Assembly (NCBI GenBank): GCA_001797315.1
Contig: MGPC01000003.1
Span: 62,001-126,000 of the forward strand
Length of the DNA: 64,000 bases
DNA from: Curvibacter sp. GWA2_64_110
GTDB taxonomy: Bacteria > Pseudomonadota > Gammaproteobacteria > Burkholderiales > Burkholderiaceae_C
Direction of reading: 5' to 3'
Shown one piece after another: positions 18,818 to 27,603 of this stretch. The notes beneath the pieces are model-generated. The model saw only the letters and a list, made by a program, of their open reading frames with translations. It did no database searches and was not told where the DNA came from. Each line of letters starts with the position of its first letter. Position 1 is the first letter of the stretch. The position numbers were made by a program, and so were the translations under genes.

Positions 18818-20788
18818 ATGCTGTACCCACAAGAATTTGATGTCATCGTCGTCGGTGGCGGCCATGCCGGCACCGAAGCCGCGCTGGCGGCGGCCCGCAT
18901 GGGTTGCAAGACCCTGCTGCTGAGCCACAACATCGAGACCCTGGGCCAGATGAGCTGCAACCCTTCCATCGGCGGCATCGGCAAGGGCCACCTGGTGAAA
19001 GAGGTGGACGCGCTGGGCGGTGCCATGGCGATTGCCACCGACGAGGGCGGCATCCAGTTCCGCATTCTCAACAGCTCCAAGGGCCCGGCCGTGCGTGCCA
19101 CCCGAGCCCAGGCCGACCGCATTCTCTACAAGGCCGCCATCCGCCGCCGGTTGGAAAACCAGCCCAACCTGTGGCTGTTCCAGCAGGCGGTAGACGACCT
19201 CATGGTGGAAGGCGACCGGGTGGTGGGGGCGGTGACCCAGGTCGGCATCCGCTTCCGTAGCCGGACAGTCGTTTTGACAGCTGGAACCTTTCTGGATGGC
19301 AAGATCCACGTTGGCCTGAACAACTACGCGGCCGGCCGCGCCGGTGATCCGCCGGCGGTGTCGCTCAGCGCCCGCCTCAAGGAACTCAAGCTGCCACAGG
19401 GCCGCCTCAAGACCGGCACCCCGCCGCGGCTGGATGGCCGCAGCATCGACTTCTCCAAGTGCACCGAGCAACCCGGCGATGGCATGCCCGGCGGCATGAA
19501 CGAAGGGCAGGGTGTGCCGGTGTTCAGCTTTATGGGCAACGCGGCCATGCACCCGCAGCAGCTGCCGTGCTGGATCACCCACACCAACGAGCGCACCCAC
19601 GAGATCATCCGCTCCGGCTTCGACCGCAGCCCCATGTTCACCGGCAAGATCGAAGGCGTCGGCCCGCGTTACTGCCCGAGCGTGGAAGACAAGATCAACC
19701 GCTTTGCCGACAAGGACAGCCACCAGATCTTCCTGGAACCCGAAGGCCTGACCACCAACGAGTACTACCCGAACGGCATCTCCACCAGCCTGCCGTTTGA
19801 CATTCAGTACGACCTGGTGCGCAGCATGAAGGGGCTGGAGAACGCCCACATCCTGCGCCCGGGTTACGCCATCGAGTACGACTACTTCGACCCGCGCGAG
19901 CTGAAAAGCAGCTTCGAAACGCGGCAGATCGGCGGCCTGTTTTTTGCCGGCCAGATCAACGGCACCACCGGTTATGAAGAGGCGGCGGCCCAGGGCCTGT
20001 TCGCCGGCATCAACGCCGCGCTGCAGTGCCGGGGCGAAGCCGCCTGGCTGCCGCGACGCGACGAAGCCTACCTGGGTGTGCTGGTGGACGACCTGATCAC
20101 CAAGGGTGTGACCGAGCCCTACCGCATGTTCACCAGCCGGGCCGAGTTCCGCCTGCAGCTGCGGGAAGACAACGCCGACATGCGCCTGACCGAAACCGGC
20201 CGCCAGATGGGCCTGGTGGACGATGTCCGTTGGGACGCCTTCAGCCGCAAGCGCGATGCTGTTTCACGTGAAACAGAGCGCCTGAAAGCCACTTGGGTCA
20301 ATCCGCGCATCCTGGCCGCCGCCGAAGCCGAGCGCGTGCTGGGCACCACCATCGAGCGTGAGTACAACCTGTTCGACCTGCTGCGCCGGCCGGATGTGAG
20401 CTACGCTAATCTCATGTCGCTGGACGGTGGCAAGTATGCTACCTCGGATGTTTCACGTGAAACACTGGGCGAACTGGCTGCGCCGGTGGTCGAGCAAATC
20501 GAAATCGCCGCCAAGTATTCCGGCTACATCGACCGCCAGAAGGGCGAGGTCGAGCGCGCCGCCTATTACGAAGGGCTCAAGCTGCCGGCCGACCTGGACT
20601 ACCTGCAGGTGTCGGCCCTGTCGATCGAGGCGCGGCAGAAACTGCAGAAGCACCGGCCGGAAACCCTGGGCCAGGCGTCACGCATCTCCGGCATCACGCC
20701 GGCCAGCATCTCGCTGCTGCTGATCCATCTGAAAAAGGGCGGTTTCAAGGGTTTCGCCACGCTTGAGACGGAAGCGGCTGGAGTATGA
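18818..20788 (+). CDS. mnmG: tRNA uridine 5-carboxymethylaminomethyl modification enzyme MnmG (GidA)
   Basis: 656-residue FAD enzyme that with MnmE modifies U34 of several tRNAs. The dinucleotide fold is [19 protein letters not shown] near residues 11-29; GidA signatures include [23 protein letters not shown] and the second, [21 protein letters not shown]. The ATG at 18818 gives the standard N-terminus [18 protein letters not shown]. Two perfect parS sites lie inside the 3' third, read both times as VSRET. It overlaps rsmG by four bases (ATGA). The linked mnmG-rsmG-parA-parB order is the usual origin-proximal arrangement. Confidence 0.97.
   Translation: MLYPQEFDVIVVGGGHAGTEAALAAARMGCKTLLLSHNIETLGQMSCNPSIGGIGKGHLVKEVDALGGAMAIATDEGGIQFRILNSSKGPAVRATRAQADRILYKAAIRRRLENQPNLWLFQQAVDDLMVEGDRVVGAVTQVGIRFRSRTVVLTAGTFLDGKIHVGLNNYAAGRAGDPPAVSLSARLKELKLPQGRLKTGTPPRLDGRSIDFSKCTEQPGDGMPGGMNEGQGVPVFSFMGNAAMHPQQLPCWITHTNERTHEIIRSGFDRSPMFTGKIEGVGPRYCPSVEDKINRFADKDSHQIFLEPEGLTTNEYYPNGISTSLPFDIQYDLVRSMKGLENAHILRPGYAIEYDYFDPRELKSSFETRQIGGLFFAGQINGTTGYEEAAAQGLFAGINAALQCRGEAAWLPRRDEAYLGVLVDDLITKGVTEPYRMFTSRAEFRLQLREDNADMRLTETGRQMGLVDDVRWDAFSRKRDAVSRETERLKATWVNPRILAAAEAERVLGTTIEREYNLFDLLRRPDVSYANLMSLDGGKYATSDVSRETLGELAAPVVEQIEIAAKYSGYIDRQKGEVERAAYYEGLKLPADLDYLQVSALSIEARQKLQKHRPETLGQASRISGITPASISLLLIHLKKGGFKGFATLETEAAGV
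20260..20275. other. parS centromere site 1
   Basis: Perfect 16-bp palindrome TGTTTCACGTGAAACA, identical to the canonical bacterial parS consensus bound by ParB. It lies inside mnmG, about 2 kb before parA. Confidence 0.95.
20449..20464. other. parS centromere site 2
   Basis: Second perfect TGTTTCACGTGAAACA, 189 bp from site 1, also within mnmG and in the same reading frame (codons for VSRET). Confidence 0.95.
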
Positions 20789-21447
20789 GCGCCGCACTAG
20801 AAGCAACCCTGAAAGACGGGGTGCGGGCGCTTGGCCTGGACTTGAGCGAAGCCCAGTTCACCCAGCTGCTCGACTACCTGGCCCTGATCCAGAAATGGAA
20901 CAAGGTCTACAACCTGACCGCAGTGCGGGACCCGGCCGAGATGCTGACCCACCACCTGCTCGACAGCCTGGCTGTCATCCAGCCCTTGCGCCAGCAACTG
21001 CAGGGCAGGGCGCCGGCCGATGGCACCGGCTTCAAGTTGCTCGACGTCGGCGCCGGTGCCGGCCTGCCGGGGGTGGTGGTTGCCATCTGCTGCCCGGACA
21101 TCACGGTGACCTGCGTCGACACCGTGGCCAAGAAAGCGGCCTTCGTCCAGCAGGCGGCGGTGGCGCTCAAGCTGCCCAACCTGCGCGGCCTGCATGCCCG
21201 GGTCGAGACGCTGACCGAGGGCTACGACGTGGTTTGCTCCCGTGCCTTCGCCTCGCTGGTGGACTTCACCAACTGGTCGCGCAGCGCACTGGCACCGGCC
21301 GGTTTCTGGCTGGCCATGAAGGGCAAGCAGCCGGCCGATGAGCTGGCCCAGTTGCCGGCCGATGTGGCCGTGTTTCACGTGGAACAACTGGCCGTGCCCG
21401 GGCTGGGTGCCGAGCGCTGCATCGTCTGGATGCGCCCGCAGGCTTGA
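20785..21447 (+). CDS. rsmG: 16S rRNA (guanine527-N7)-methyltransferase RsmG (GidB)
   Basis: 220-residue SAM-dependent methyltransferase of the small ribosomal subunit. The SAM loop is [16 protein letters not shown] near residues 84-99; family motifs are [21 protein letters not shown] and SRAFASL. It starts inside the mnmG stop. A third, near-perfect parS lies in the last quarter, read in a different frame (VFHVEQ) from the copies in mnmG. Length is normal. Confidence 0.96.
   Translation: MSAALEATLKDGVRALGLDLSEAQFTQLLDYLALIQKWNKVYNLTAVRDPAEMLTHHLLDSLAVIQPLRQQLQGRAPADGTGFKLLDVGAGAGLPGVVVAICCPDITVTCVDTVAKKAAFVQQAAVALKLPNLRGLHARVETLTEGYDVVCSRAFASLVDFTNWSRSALAPAGFWLAMKGKQPADELAQLPADVAVFHVEQLAVPGLGAERCIVWMRPQA
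21371..21386. other. parS centromere site 3 (one mismatch)
   Basis: TGTTTCACGTGGAACA differs from the consensus palindrome at one base. It lies inside rsmG, about 0.9 kb before parA, completing a three-site cluster. Confidence 0.85.
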
Positions 21448-21573
21448 GGCCGTGGCGGCTGGTGGTGCCGGCCCGGTTTTAATGGCAGGGCAGGGAATCC
21501 ACCGGCTGCGACCGTCCGGGCTGGACGGCCAACCTAACGTAAACTCAGGCCTTCGGTTTCCTGGAATTCCCCC

Positions 21574-22188
21574 ATGTTTGGTGTCGCGGACTACGGCGCA
21601 TTTATCGCCACGGTCATCATTTTTCTGCTGATTCCCGGCCCGGGCAACCTGGCCCTGATCACCTCCACCGGCAAGGGCGGGGTGCGCGGCGGGCTGGCGG
21701 CCACCCTCGGCGTGATCCTGGGCGACCAGGTGCTGATGTGGGCGGCCGTGGCCGGGGTGGCGGCGCTGCTGCTGGCCTACCCGACGGCCTTCCATGCCGT
21801 GCAGTGGCTGGGCGCCGCCTACCTGGCTTGGCTGGGCGTAGTGATGCTGCTGGCCAAACCCGGCGCGGCGCCGGTACTCCACATCAAGGCCGGCCACTAC
21901 CTGCGCCAGGCCATGATGATCACCCTGCTCAACCCCAAGGCCATCGTGTTCTACATGGCCTTCTTCCCGCTGTTCGTCGACCCGGCCCGGCACCAGGGCC
22001 TGCCCACCTTCGGTTTCATGGCGCTGACGATTGCCGCGCTGACCTTTCTCTACGGCCTGACCATGACGCTGCTGACGCACCATCTGGCTGGCCACCTGCG
22101 CGCCAACCCGCTGGTTGGCCGTGTGCTGGAAAAACTGGCCGGCCTGTGCCTGCTTGGTTTCGGCCTGCGACTTGCTTTCACCAGATGA
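21574..22188 (+). CDS. LysE/RhtB family exporter
   Basis: 204-residue inner-membrane exporter with about six helices. The motif FLLIPGPGNLALITSTGKGG near residues 16-35 is the LysE/RhtB signature; LLNPKAIVFYMAFFP marks the second half. Such proteins expel amino acids or homoserine lactone-like compounds. It sits 126 bp after rsmG and before parA; a role in partitioning is not expected, and the gap before it shows no evident feature. Confidence 0.9.
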   Translation: MFGVADYGAFIATVIIFLLIPGPGNLALITSTGKGGVRGGLAATLGVILGDQVLMWAAVAGVAALLLAYPTAFHAVQWLGAAYLAWLGVVMLLAKPGAAPVLHIKAGHYLRQAMMITLLNPKAIVFYMAFFPLFVDPARHQGLPTFGFMALTIAALTFLYGLTMTLLTHHLAGHLRANPLVGRVLEKLAGLCLLGFGLRLAFTR

Positions 22189-22194
22189 ATATGA

Positions 22195-22268
22195 CCCCCA
22201 CGCTTGTCACTTCGTGTACTGCGCTGCCCCCCGCGGGGGCCGCAGTCGCCTTGGGACGGCCCGGCGGC
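22195..22268. repeat. GC-rich dispersed repeat (copy A)
   Basis: 74-bp element before parA, from CCCCCACGCTTGTCACTTCG to GGGACGGCCCGGCGGC, with a central CCCCCCGCGGGGG hairpin. It matches 62230-62302 with about nine differences over its whole length; that second copy lies inside recQ. The element fills most of the lysE-parA gap. Confidence 0.85.
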
Positions 22269-22308
22269 AACTGAATTACGACTCCAAAGACACAAGGGAC
22301 ACCACGCC

Positions 22309-23094
22309 ATGGCCAAAATTTTCTGCGTTGCCAACCAAAAAGGTGGCGTCGGCAAGACCACCACCACGGTCAACCTGGCGGCGGGTCTGGCCAAGGTCGG
22401 CCAGCGCGTGCTGATGATCGACCTCGACCCGCAGGGCAATGCCACCATGGGCTCGGGCGTGGACAAGCGCAAGCTGGAGCTGACGGTCTATGACGTGCTG
22501 CTGGAGTCGGCCTCGGTGGCCGAGGCGCGGGCCAAGAGCGACAAGCTGATCGAAGGCGGCTGCGGCTACGACATCCTGGGCGCCAACCGCGAACTGGCCG
22601 GCGCCGAGGTCGAGCTGGTGGAAGTGGAGCGACGCGAGAAGCGCCTGAAAGAGGCGCTGGCGCAGGTGGACGCCGAATACGACTTCGTGCTGATCGACTG
22701 CCCGCCCAGTCTTTCGATGCTCACGCTCAACGGCCTGTGCAGCGCGCACGGCGTCATCGTGCCGATGCAGTGCGAGTACTTCGCGCTCGAAGGCCTGACC
22801 GACCTGGTCAACACCATCAAGCAGGTGCACGCCAACCTCAACAAGGATCTGCAGATCATCGGCCTGCTGCGTGTCATGTTCGACCCGCGCATCACGCTGC
22901 AGCAGCAGGTGAGCGATCAGCTCAAGAGCCATTTCGGCGACAAGGTATTCAACACCGTCATCCCGCGCAACGTGCGCCTAGCCGAAGCGCCCAGCTACGG
23001 TCTGCCGGGTGTGGTGTTCGACCCCTCGTCCAAGGGCGCGCAGGCTTTCATCAGCTTCGCCGAGGAAATGGTGGACCGCATCAAGGCCATGTGA
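22309..23094 (+). CDS. parA: Chromosome partitioning ATPase ParA (Soj)
   Basis: 261-residue ParA/Soj ATPase. The deviant Walker A is KGGVGKTTTTVNLAAGLA with Lys11 and Lys16; the A' and Walker B region reads DFVLIDCPPSLSML. No N-terminal DNA-binding extension, so it is the chromosomal type. Start ATG at 22309 (protein MAKIFCVANQKGG) with AAGGGA about ten bases upstream; earlier in-frame codons are encoded by the repeat. Partners are the three parS sites upstream and ParB downstream. Confidence 0.97.
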   Translation: MAKIFCVANQKGGVGKTTTTVNLAAGLAKVGQRVLMIDLDPQGNATMGSGVDKRKLELTVYDVLLESASVAEARAKSDKLIEGGCGYDILGANRELAGAEVELVEVERREKRLKEALAQVDAEYDFVLIDCPPSLSMLTLNGLCSAHGVIVPMQCEYFALEGLTDLVNTIKQVHANLNKDLQIIGLLRVMFDPRITLQQQVSDQLKSHFGDKVFNTVIPRNVRLAEAPSYGLPGVVFDPSSKGAQAFISFAEEMVDRIKAM

Positions 23095-23131
23095 TTTTCC
23101 AAACGAAATCCGGCCCTGGCCCTCGTCACTA

Positions 23132-23160
23132 TTGCGCCAATAGCTATTAAAATCATAGCA
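23132..23160 (+). repeat. Short dispersed palindromic repeat before hydrolase start
   Basis: 29-bp element TTGCGCCAATAGCTATTAAA... ending in ATAGCA, followed by one base and then the ATG at 23162. The part GCTAT-N7-ATAGC can form a hairpin. No ribosome site is visible apart from this element. Confidence 0.8.
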
Positions 23161-23161
23161 A

Positions 23162-23704
23162 ATGAAGCCTGCCAACGTCCTCGTCCTGCCCGGCTGGCAG
23201 AACTCCGGCCCGGCACACTGGCAAAGCCGGTGGGAGGCGGCGCACGGCTACACGCGCGTGCAGCAGCACGACTGGGAACGCCCGTTGCGCGGCGACTGGT
23301 TGATGCAACTGGAAGAAGCGGTGCTGCGCTGTGACGAACCGGCCGTGCTGGTGGCGCACAGCCTGGGCTGCATCCAGGTGGCCGCCTGGGCGGCGCATTC
23401 CAAAAACACCCAACGCGTGAAGGCGGCGCTGCTGGTGGCGCCGGGTGACGTGGAACGCGAGGCCATGCGCCCGCTGCTGCCGAGCTGGTCGCCCATTGTG
23501 CGTTCCTCCCTGCCGTTCAAAACCATTCTGGTGGCCAGCCGCGACGACCCGCATTGCAGCTTTGAGAAAGCCGAAAGCCTAGCACGCGACTGGGGCGCCG
23601 AACGGGTGGACCTAGGCAACGCCGGCCACATCAACGCCGACTCGGGGCTGGGCGACTGGCCGCAGGGCCAGGCGCTGCTGCGCCGACTGACTGATTTAAA
23701 TTAA
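23162..23704 (+). CDS. RBBP9/YdeN family serine hydrolase
   Basis: 180-residue alpha/beta hydrolase of the RBBP9/YdeN type. Landmarks: VLVLPGWQNSGPAHWQSRWE at the N-terminus, nucleophile Ser in AHSLGC near residue 63, Asp in ASRDDPHC, and His in NAGHIN. Substrate unknown. The gene separates parA from parB, which normally adjoin; in this lineage it seems to be a stable insertion, and it may share their transcript. Its leader is the palindromic repeat. Confidence 0.88.
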   Translation: MKPANVLVLPGWQNSGPAHWQSRWEAAHGYTRVQQHDWERPLRGDWLMQLEEAVLRCDEPAVLVAHSLGCIQVAAWAAHSKNTQRVKAALLVAPGDVEREAMRPLLPSWSPIVRSSLPFKTILVASRDDPHCSFEKAESLARDWGAERVDLGNAGHINADSGLGDWPQGQALLRRLTDLN

Positions 23705-23724
23705 AAGAGAAAAAGAGGACCGTC

Positions 23725-24687
23725 ATGGTGACCAAAAAACCCAAAGGCCTGGGCCGTGGACTCGAAGCCCTGCTGGGCCCCAAAGTGGACGAAGCGGCCG
23801 AGGCGGCTGCCGCCAGCGGCGCCAACGCCGGCCAGCCGGCCTCGCTGCGGCTGACCGACATGGTGGCCGGCCAGTACCAGCCGCGCACCCGCATGGACGA
23901 GGGCGCGCTGTACGAACTGGCCGAGTCCATCAAGGCGCAGGGCATCATGCAGCCGATCCTGGTGCGCAAGCTCCAGGACGGCCCGAACGCCGGCAAGTTC
24001 GAAATCATCGCCGGCGAGCGCCGCTTCCGCGCCTCCAAGCTGGCCGGCCTGGACAGCGTGCCGGTGCTGGTGCGCGACGTGCCCAACGAGGCCGCCGCCG
24101 CCATGGCGCTGATCGAAAACATCCAGCGTGAAGACCTCAACCCGCTGGAAGAGGCGCAGGGCCTGCAGCGACTCATCAAAGAGTTTGGGCTTACTCACGA
24201 ACAGGCGGCGCAGGCCGTCGGCCGTTCGCGCAGCGCTGCTTCCAACCTGCTGCGCCTGCTCAATCTGGCCGAGCCGGTGCAGACCATGCTGATGGCCGGC
24301 GACCTCGACATGGGCCACGCCCGTGCCCTGCTGGCGCTAGACCGCGCAGCCCAGATCACCGCCGCCAACCAGATCAGCGCCAAGAAAATGTCGGTGCGCG
24401 AGGCCGAGAGCCTGGTGAAAAAACTCGGCGCCGAGTTCTCCCTCACGCCGCAGAAACCGGGCAAGGAAAAGTCGCGCGACCTCAAGCGCGTGGAAGAAGA
24501 ACTGTCCGACTGCGCGGCAACGGTCACTAAGTCGCTTTTTCACCCAGCATGCTGGCCCGTCTGCCCTGGCCCCTGCCGGCTCTGCTGGCCTGGGGGCTGG
24601 CGTGGCTACTGTTTGTGCTGCTGCTGCGCACCGGGCTGGGCGCCGTCGTCGCATTGGCGCTGGCCTCGGCGGCAGGTGTGGTTTTGA
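23725..24687 (+). CDS. parB: Chromosome partitioning protein ParB, C-terminal domain apparently lost
   Basis: CTPase and parS-binding protein. Residues 1-262 look normal: start KKPKGLGRGLEALLG (ParA-contact), CTP box with GERRFRASKLAG near 105, and helix-turn-helix LTHEQAAQAVGRSRSAASNLL. After EEELSD (24510) the expected dimerisation domain of about 45-50 residues is absent; the frame continues with an unrelated Cys/Trp-rich tail of 58 residues that overlaps the next gene out of frame. In another frame from 24507 the codons read RLRGNGH then TAA at 24528-24530, resembling the normal ParB end. I infer an out-of-frame deletion of about 140 bp, or an assembly error. Confidence 0.85.
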   Translation: MVTKKPKGLGRGLEALLGPKVDEAAEAAAASGANAGQPASLRLTDMVAGQYQPRTRMDEGALYELAESIKAQGIMQPILVRKLQDGPNAGKFEIIAGERRFRASKLAGLDSVPVLVRDVPNEAAAAMALIENIQREDLNPLEEAQGLQRLIKEFGLTHEQAAQAVGRSRSAASNLLRLLNLAEPVQTMLMAGDLDMGHARALLALDRAAQITAANQISAKKMSVREAESLVKKLGAEFSLTPQKPGKEKSRDLKRVEEELSDCAATVTKSLFHPACWPVCPGPCRLCWPGGWRGYCLCCCCAPGWAPSSHWRWPRRQVWF

Positions 24688-25274
24688 GCGTGCTGGGCCC
24701 GACCTGGTGGCGCCGCCTCATCATCGGTCTGGGCTTTCCACTCTCGGCCTTGTTGGCCGGCGGCCTGGCCCTGCCGGCCTGGGGCTGGCTGCTGCCGCTC
24801 GCCTTGCTGGCCCTGATCTACCCGCTCAACGCCTGGCGTGATGCGCCGCTGTTTCCCACCCCAGCCGATGCACTGAACGACCTGCCCGGCGTTGCCCCGC
24901 TGGAGCCGGGCTCACGCGTGCTGGACGCAGGCTGTGGCCTGGGCCACGGCCTGCAGGCGCTGCGCCAGGCCTACCCGCTGGCCGAATTGCACGGCATTGA
25001 ATGGAGCTGGCCGCTGCGTTTTCTCTGCGCCCGCCGCTGCCCCTGGACGCAGGTGGTGCGGGGCGATATCTGGAAAGCGGACTGGTCGGGTTACGACCTG
25101 GTCTACCTGTTCCAGCGCCCCGAGAGCATGCCGCGTGCCATCGCGAAGGCAAGGGCGGAACTCAAGCCAGGGGCTTGGCTGGTGAGTCTGGAGTTCGAGG
25201 CTGTGGGGCTGACGCCGGTAGCGAAGCTGGAGGGGGCGCAGGGGAAACCGGTGTGGGTTTACAGACTACGTTAA
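24549..25274 (+). CDS. Membrane-anchored class I SAM-dependent methyltransferase
   Basis: 241 residues: about 95 N-terminal residues with three hydrophobic segments, then a methyltransferase domain with the SAM motif RVLDAGCGLGHGLQAL near residues 122-137 and the acidic strand end LHGIEW. Later motifs are RGDIWKADWSGYDLVYLF and ELKPGAWLVSLEFEA. The start lies 19 bp after the presumed original parB stop, and inside the present parB frame. Target molecule unknown. Confidence 0.78.
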   Translation: MLARLPWPLPALLAWGLAWLLFVLLLRTGLGAVVALALASAAGVVLSVLGPTWWRRLIIGLGFPLSALLAGGLALPAWGWLLPLALLALIYPLNAWRDAPLFPTPADALNDLPGVAPLEPGSRVLDAGCGLGHGLQALRQAYPLAELHGIEWSWPLRFLCARRCPWTQVVRGDIWKADWSGYDLVYLFQRPESMPRAIAKARAELKPGAWLVSLEFEAVGLTPVAKLEGAQGKPVWVYRLR

Positions 25275-25325
25275 GTAGCGATAAGCAACTTGATTTCCTA
25301 AGTCAAATTGAGAAAAGGAAGCGAG

Positions 25326-26108
25326 ATGAAATACATAGGCTTCTTTAAAGCGGATGCTATGGCTAATGTGGTGAATTGGATCAGCGTGCCAGCGTTCTTC
25401 CTTTACATCCTCTGCATGGCTATTGCCCCGTGGGTCCAAGGGGGGTGGGATTGGATCTACGTTCAGAGCGTTTGGGATCGATGGCAGACACTAAATACGG
25501 GCGTGTTAGCTTTCGGCGCAAGCGTGATCGCACTCAATATTTCTAGGTATCACACGAACAAGCAACGGGAGCGACGGTTTGTAGCCGCTAAGGCGTTCCT
25601 GCCGCATGCGCTAAGTGAGCTCATCGCTTACTACAAACAGTGTGCAAAACTATTGCAGGAGGCGTGGGACCTCTTCGAAAACGAAGAACTTCGAGCTCCA
25701 ATAACTCTAAATACAGTTGCTCCGGAACTTCCAAGAGACCACCAAGATATTTTTAACCGCTGCATTGAGCAAGCTGAGCCGGACGTGGCTGACTATCTTG
25801 CCAAAATACTAATGCGGCTGCAAATTCACAACGCCAGAATGAAAGAGATGTACCTGTCGTTGACGCAAGGCGACCATACGTTGGTGCTGCAACAGAATGT
25901 GATGTCATATCTGTATAGCCTCGCACAGCTTCAAGTTGCTGCTAACAAGCTGTTTCCATTTGCGCGAGGAATGAAGACGTTCGACAACACAAACCCCACT
26001 TGGGATGACTATCGAAACGCGTATGCAAATCTAGATTTCTGGTGGGAAGACTTTCAGGATCTAGAAGGGTTCACAAAAAGAGCTCTTGAACGGGAAAACG
26101 CAGTGTGA
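25326..26108 (+). CDS. Hypothetical membrane protein, AT-richer than its surroundings
   Basis: 260 residues; I do not recognise a family. ATG at 25326 with AAGGAAG shortly upstream. Two hydrophobic segments lie near residues 14-37 and 57-75, then a soluble alpha-helical domain with several Trp and Tyr residues. Codon use is markedly A/T-ending (for example aat, ata, tct) against the GC-ending neighbours, so the gene was probably acquired recently. It stands alone between the methyltransferase and a DMT transporter, with no mobility gene beside it. Confidence 0.6.
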   Translation: MKYIGFFKADAMANVVNWISVPAFFLYILCMAIAPWVQGGWDWIYVQSVWDRWQTLNTGVLAFGASVIALNISRYHTNKQRERRFVAAKAFLPHALSELIAYYKQCAKLLQEAWDLFENEELRAPITLNTVAPELPRDHQDIFNRCIEQAEPDVADYLAKILMRLQIHNARMKEMYLSLTQGDHTLVLQQNVMSYLYSLAQLQVAANKLFPFARGMKTFDNTNPTWDDYRNAYANLDFWWEDFQDLEGFTKRALERENAV

Positions 26109-26154
26109 TAGTCCCGTGGTGCGATGCAATGGTTGATTAAATAAGGGCTGTTTC

Positions 26155-26994
26155 ATGCCGACACAAAGCGTTATTCCGCTGACGGCCTTGGCACTGCTCG
26201 CTTTCGCAGGCAACTCCCTGCTATGCCGCGCCGCCCTGCAGCACACCCCCATCGACGCCGCCAGTTTCACCACCATCCGGCTGATCTCCGGCGCGCTGGT
26301 CTTGTGGGCATTGGTGCAACTCACGCGCCGTGAGGCCGCCGGTCGCGGCAGCTGGCCCTCGGCGCTCGCGCTGTTCGCCTACGCGGCGGCGTTCTCCTTT
26401 GCTTACGTCAACTTGCCCACGGGCACCGGTGCGCTGCTGTTGTTTGGTGCGGTGCAGACCGGCATGATCGGCTGGGGCCTGGTGAAGGGCGAGCGCTTTT
26501 CGCCGGCGCAACTCATCGGCCTGCTGTTCGCCCTGGGTGGGCTGGTGGGGCTGCTGTTGCCAGGGTTGTCGGCACCACCGCTTGGCGCGGCTTTGCTGAT
26601 GATCGGCGCCGGCCTGGCCTGGGCCGTTTACTCCCTGCGCGGCAAGGGCGCGGGTGATCCGCTGCGCGTGACGGCGGGCAACTTCATGCGCACGGTGCCG
26701 GTGGCGCTCGTCATGAGCTTGCTGTTCATGAACAGCGCGCAGGTGGACACGGCGGGCGCGTTGTACGCCATTGCCTCCGGTGCCATCACTTCCGGCATCG
26801 GCTACGCCATCTGGTACACCGCGCTGCCGCATCTCAAGGCCACCGCGGCGGCCACGCTGCAACTCAGCGTGCCGGTGATTGCTGCGCTCGGTGGCATCGC
26901 CTGGCTGGGTGAGCCACTCACGCTGCGCCTGCTGCTGGCTTCCGCGGCTATCCTGGGCGGCATTGCGCTGGTCATTCGCAAGCAGGCAAAATGA
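26155..26994 (+). CDS. EamA/DMT family transporter
   Basis: 279-residue inner-membrane protein with ten predicted helices in two EamA repeats. Landmarks: ALLAFAGNSLLCRAALQ at the start, TTIRLISGALVLW, and in the second half ATLQLSVPVIAALGGIAWLGEPLTLRLLLASAAILGGI, the typical DMT end. Substrate unknown, probably a metabolite exporter. Its stop overlaps an in-frame ATG of the following lipoprotein gene. Confidence 0.88.
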   Translation: MPTQSVIPLTALALLAFAGNSLLCRAALQHTPIDAASFTTIRLISGALVLWALVQLTRREAAGRGSWPSALALFAYAAAFSFAYVNLPTGTGALLLFGAVQTGMIGWGLVKGERFSPAQLIGLLFALGGLVGLLLPGLSAPPLGAALLMIGAGLAWAVYSLRGKGAGDPLRVTAGNFMRTVPVALVMSLLFMNSAQVDTAGALYAIASGAITSGIGYAIWYTALPHLKATAAATLQLSVPVIAALGGIAWLGEPLTLRLLLASAAILGGIALVIRKQAK

Positions 26995-27020
26995 AACAGA
27001 GCGCCAAAGACCAACCCATC

Positions 27021-27533
27021 ATGAAAACCCTCTGCCGCACCCTCAAGCTGAACACGACGCTGTTGACACTGGCCCTGCTGGCCGCCTGCGGAACCCCCAG
27101 CGTCTACCCGGACGAGGCGTTCAGCAAGGAGTCGCCGTACTTCAAGAAATTTCGGCAGAGCGAGGCGCAAGCCTGCGAAGCGGCGCAGCATGCATTGCTG
27201 AGCCAGGGCTACCGCATCGAACGGGCCGAAGCGCAGAACGTGCGCGCCAAAAAAGACTTCCAGCCCGATGACGACGTCAACGTCACCATCGACTTCGATG
27301 TGGTGTGCAAGGCCAGCGACAGCGGCGCGACGGTCTTCGTCAACGCGGTGGAGACCACCTATGAACTCAAGAAGACTTCCGGCGCCGCCAGCCTGAGCGT
27401 GTCCGGTGGCGGCATTGCCCTGCCCTGGGGCAAGAGCACGGATGCGCTAGTCAAGGTGGCCGGCAAAACGATTGAGGACGAGAGGTTCTACAAGCGTTTC
27501 TTCGATCTGCTCACGACATACCTGGGCAAGTGA
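27021..27533 (+). CDS. DUF2242 family lipoprotein
   Basis: 170 residues from the ATG at 27021 (180 if the ATG at 26991, overlapping the upstream stop, is used). The signal peptide ends in a lipobox LALLAACG. The body contains FSKESPYFKKFRQSEAQACEAAQHALLSQGY and FQPDDDVNVTIDFDVVC, which I recognise as the DUF2242 family of proteobacterial lipoproteins of unknown function. The overlap-type arrangement suggests coexpression with the DMT transporter. Confidence 0.75.
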   Translation: MKTLCRTLKLNTTLLTLALLAACGTPSVYPDEAFSKESPYFKKFRQSEAQACEAAQHALLSQGYRIERAEAQNVRAKKDFQPDDDVNVTIDFDVVCKASDSGATVFVNAVETTYELKKTSGAASLSVSGGGIALPWGKSTDALVKVAGKTIEDERFYKRFFDLLTTYLGK

Positions 27534-27603
27534 GCGAAGCCGCCTCGCGGATCAGGCCGGCCCATCGTTAAAGAGGAGCCGGCCCGCTACATTCCGAAGC
27601 GCT

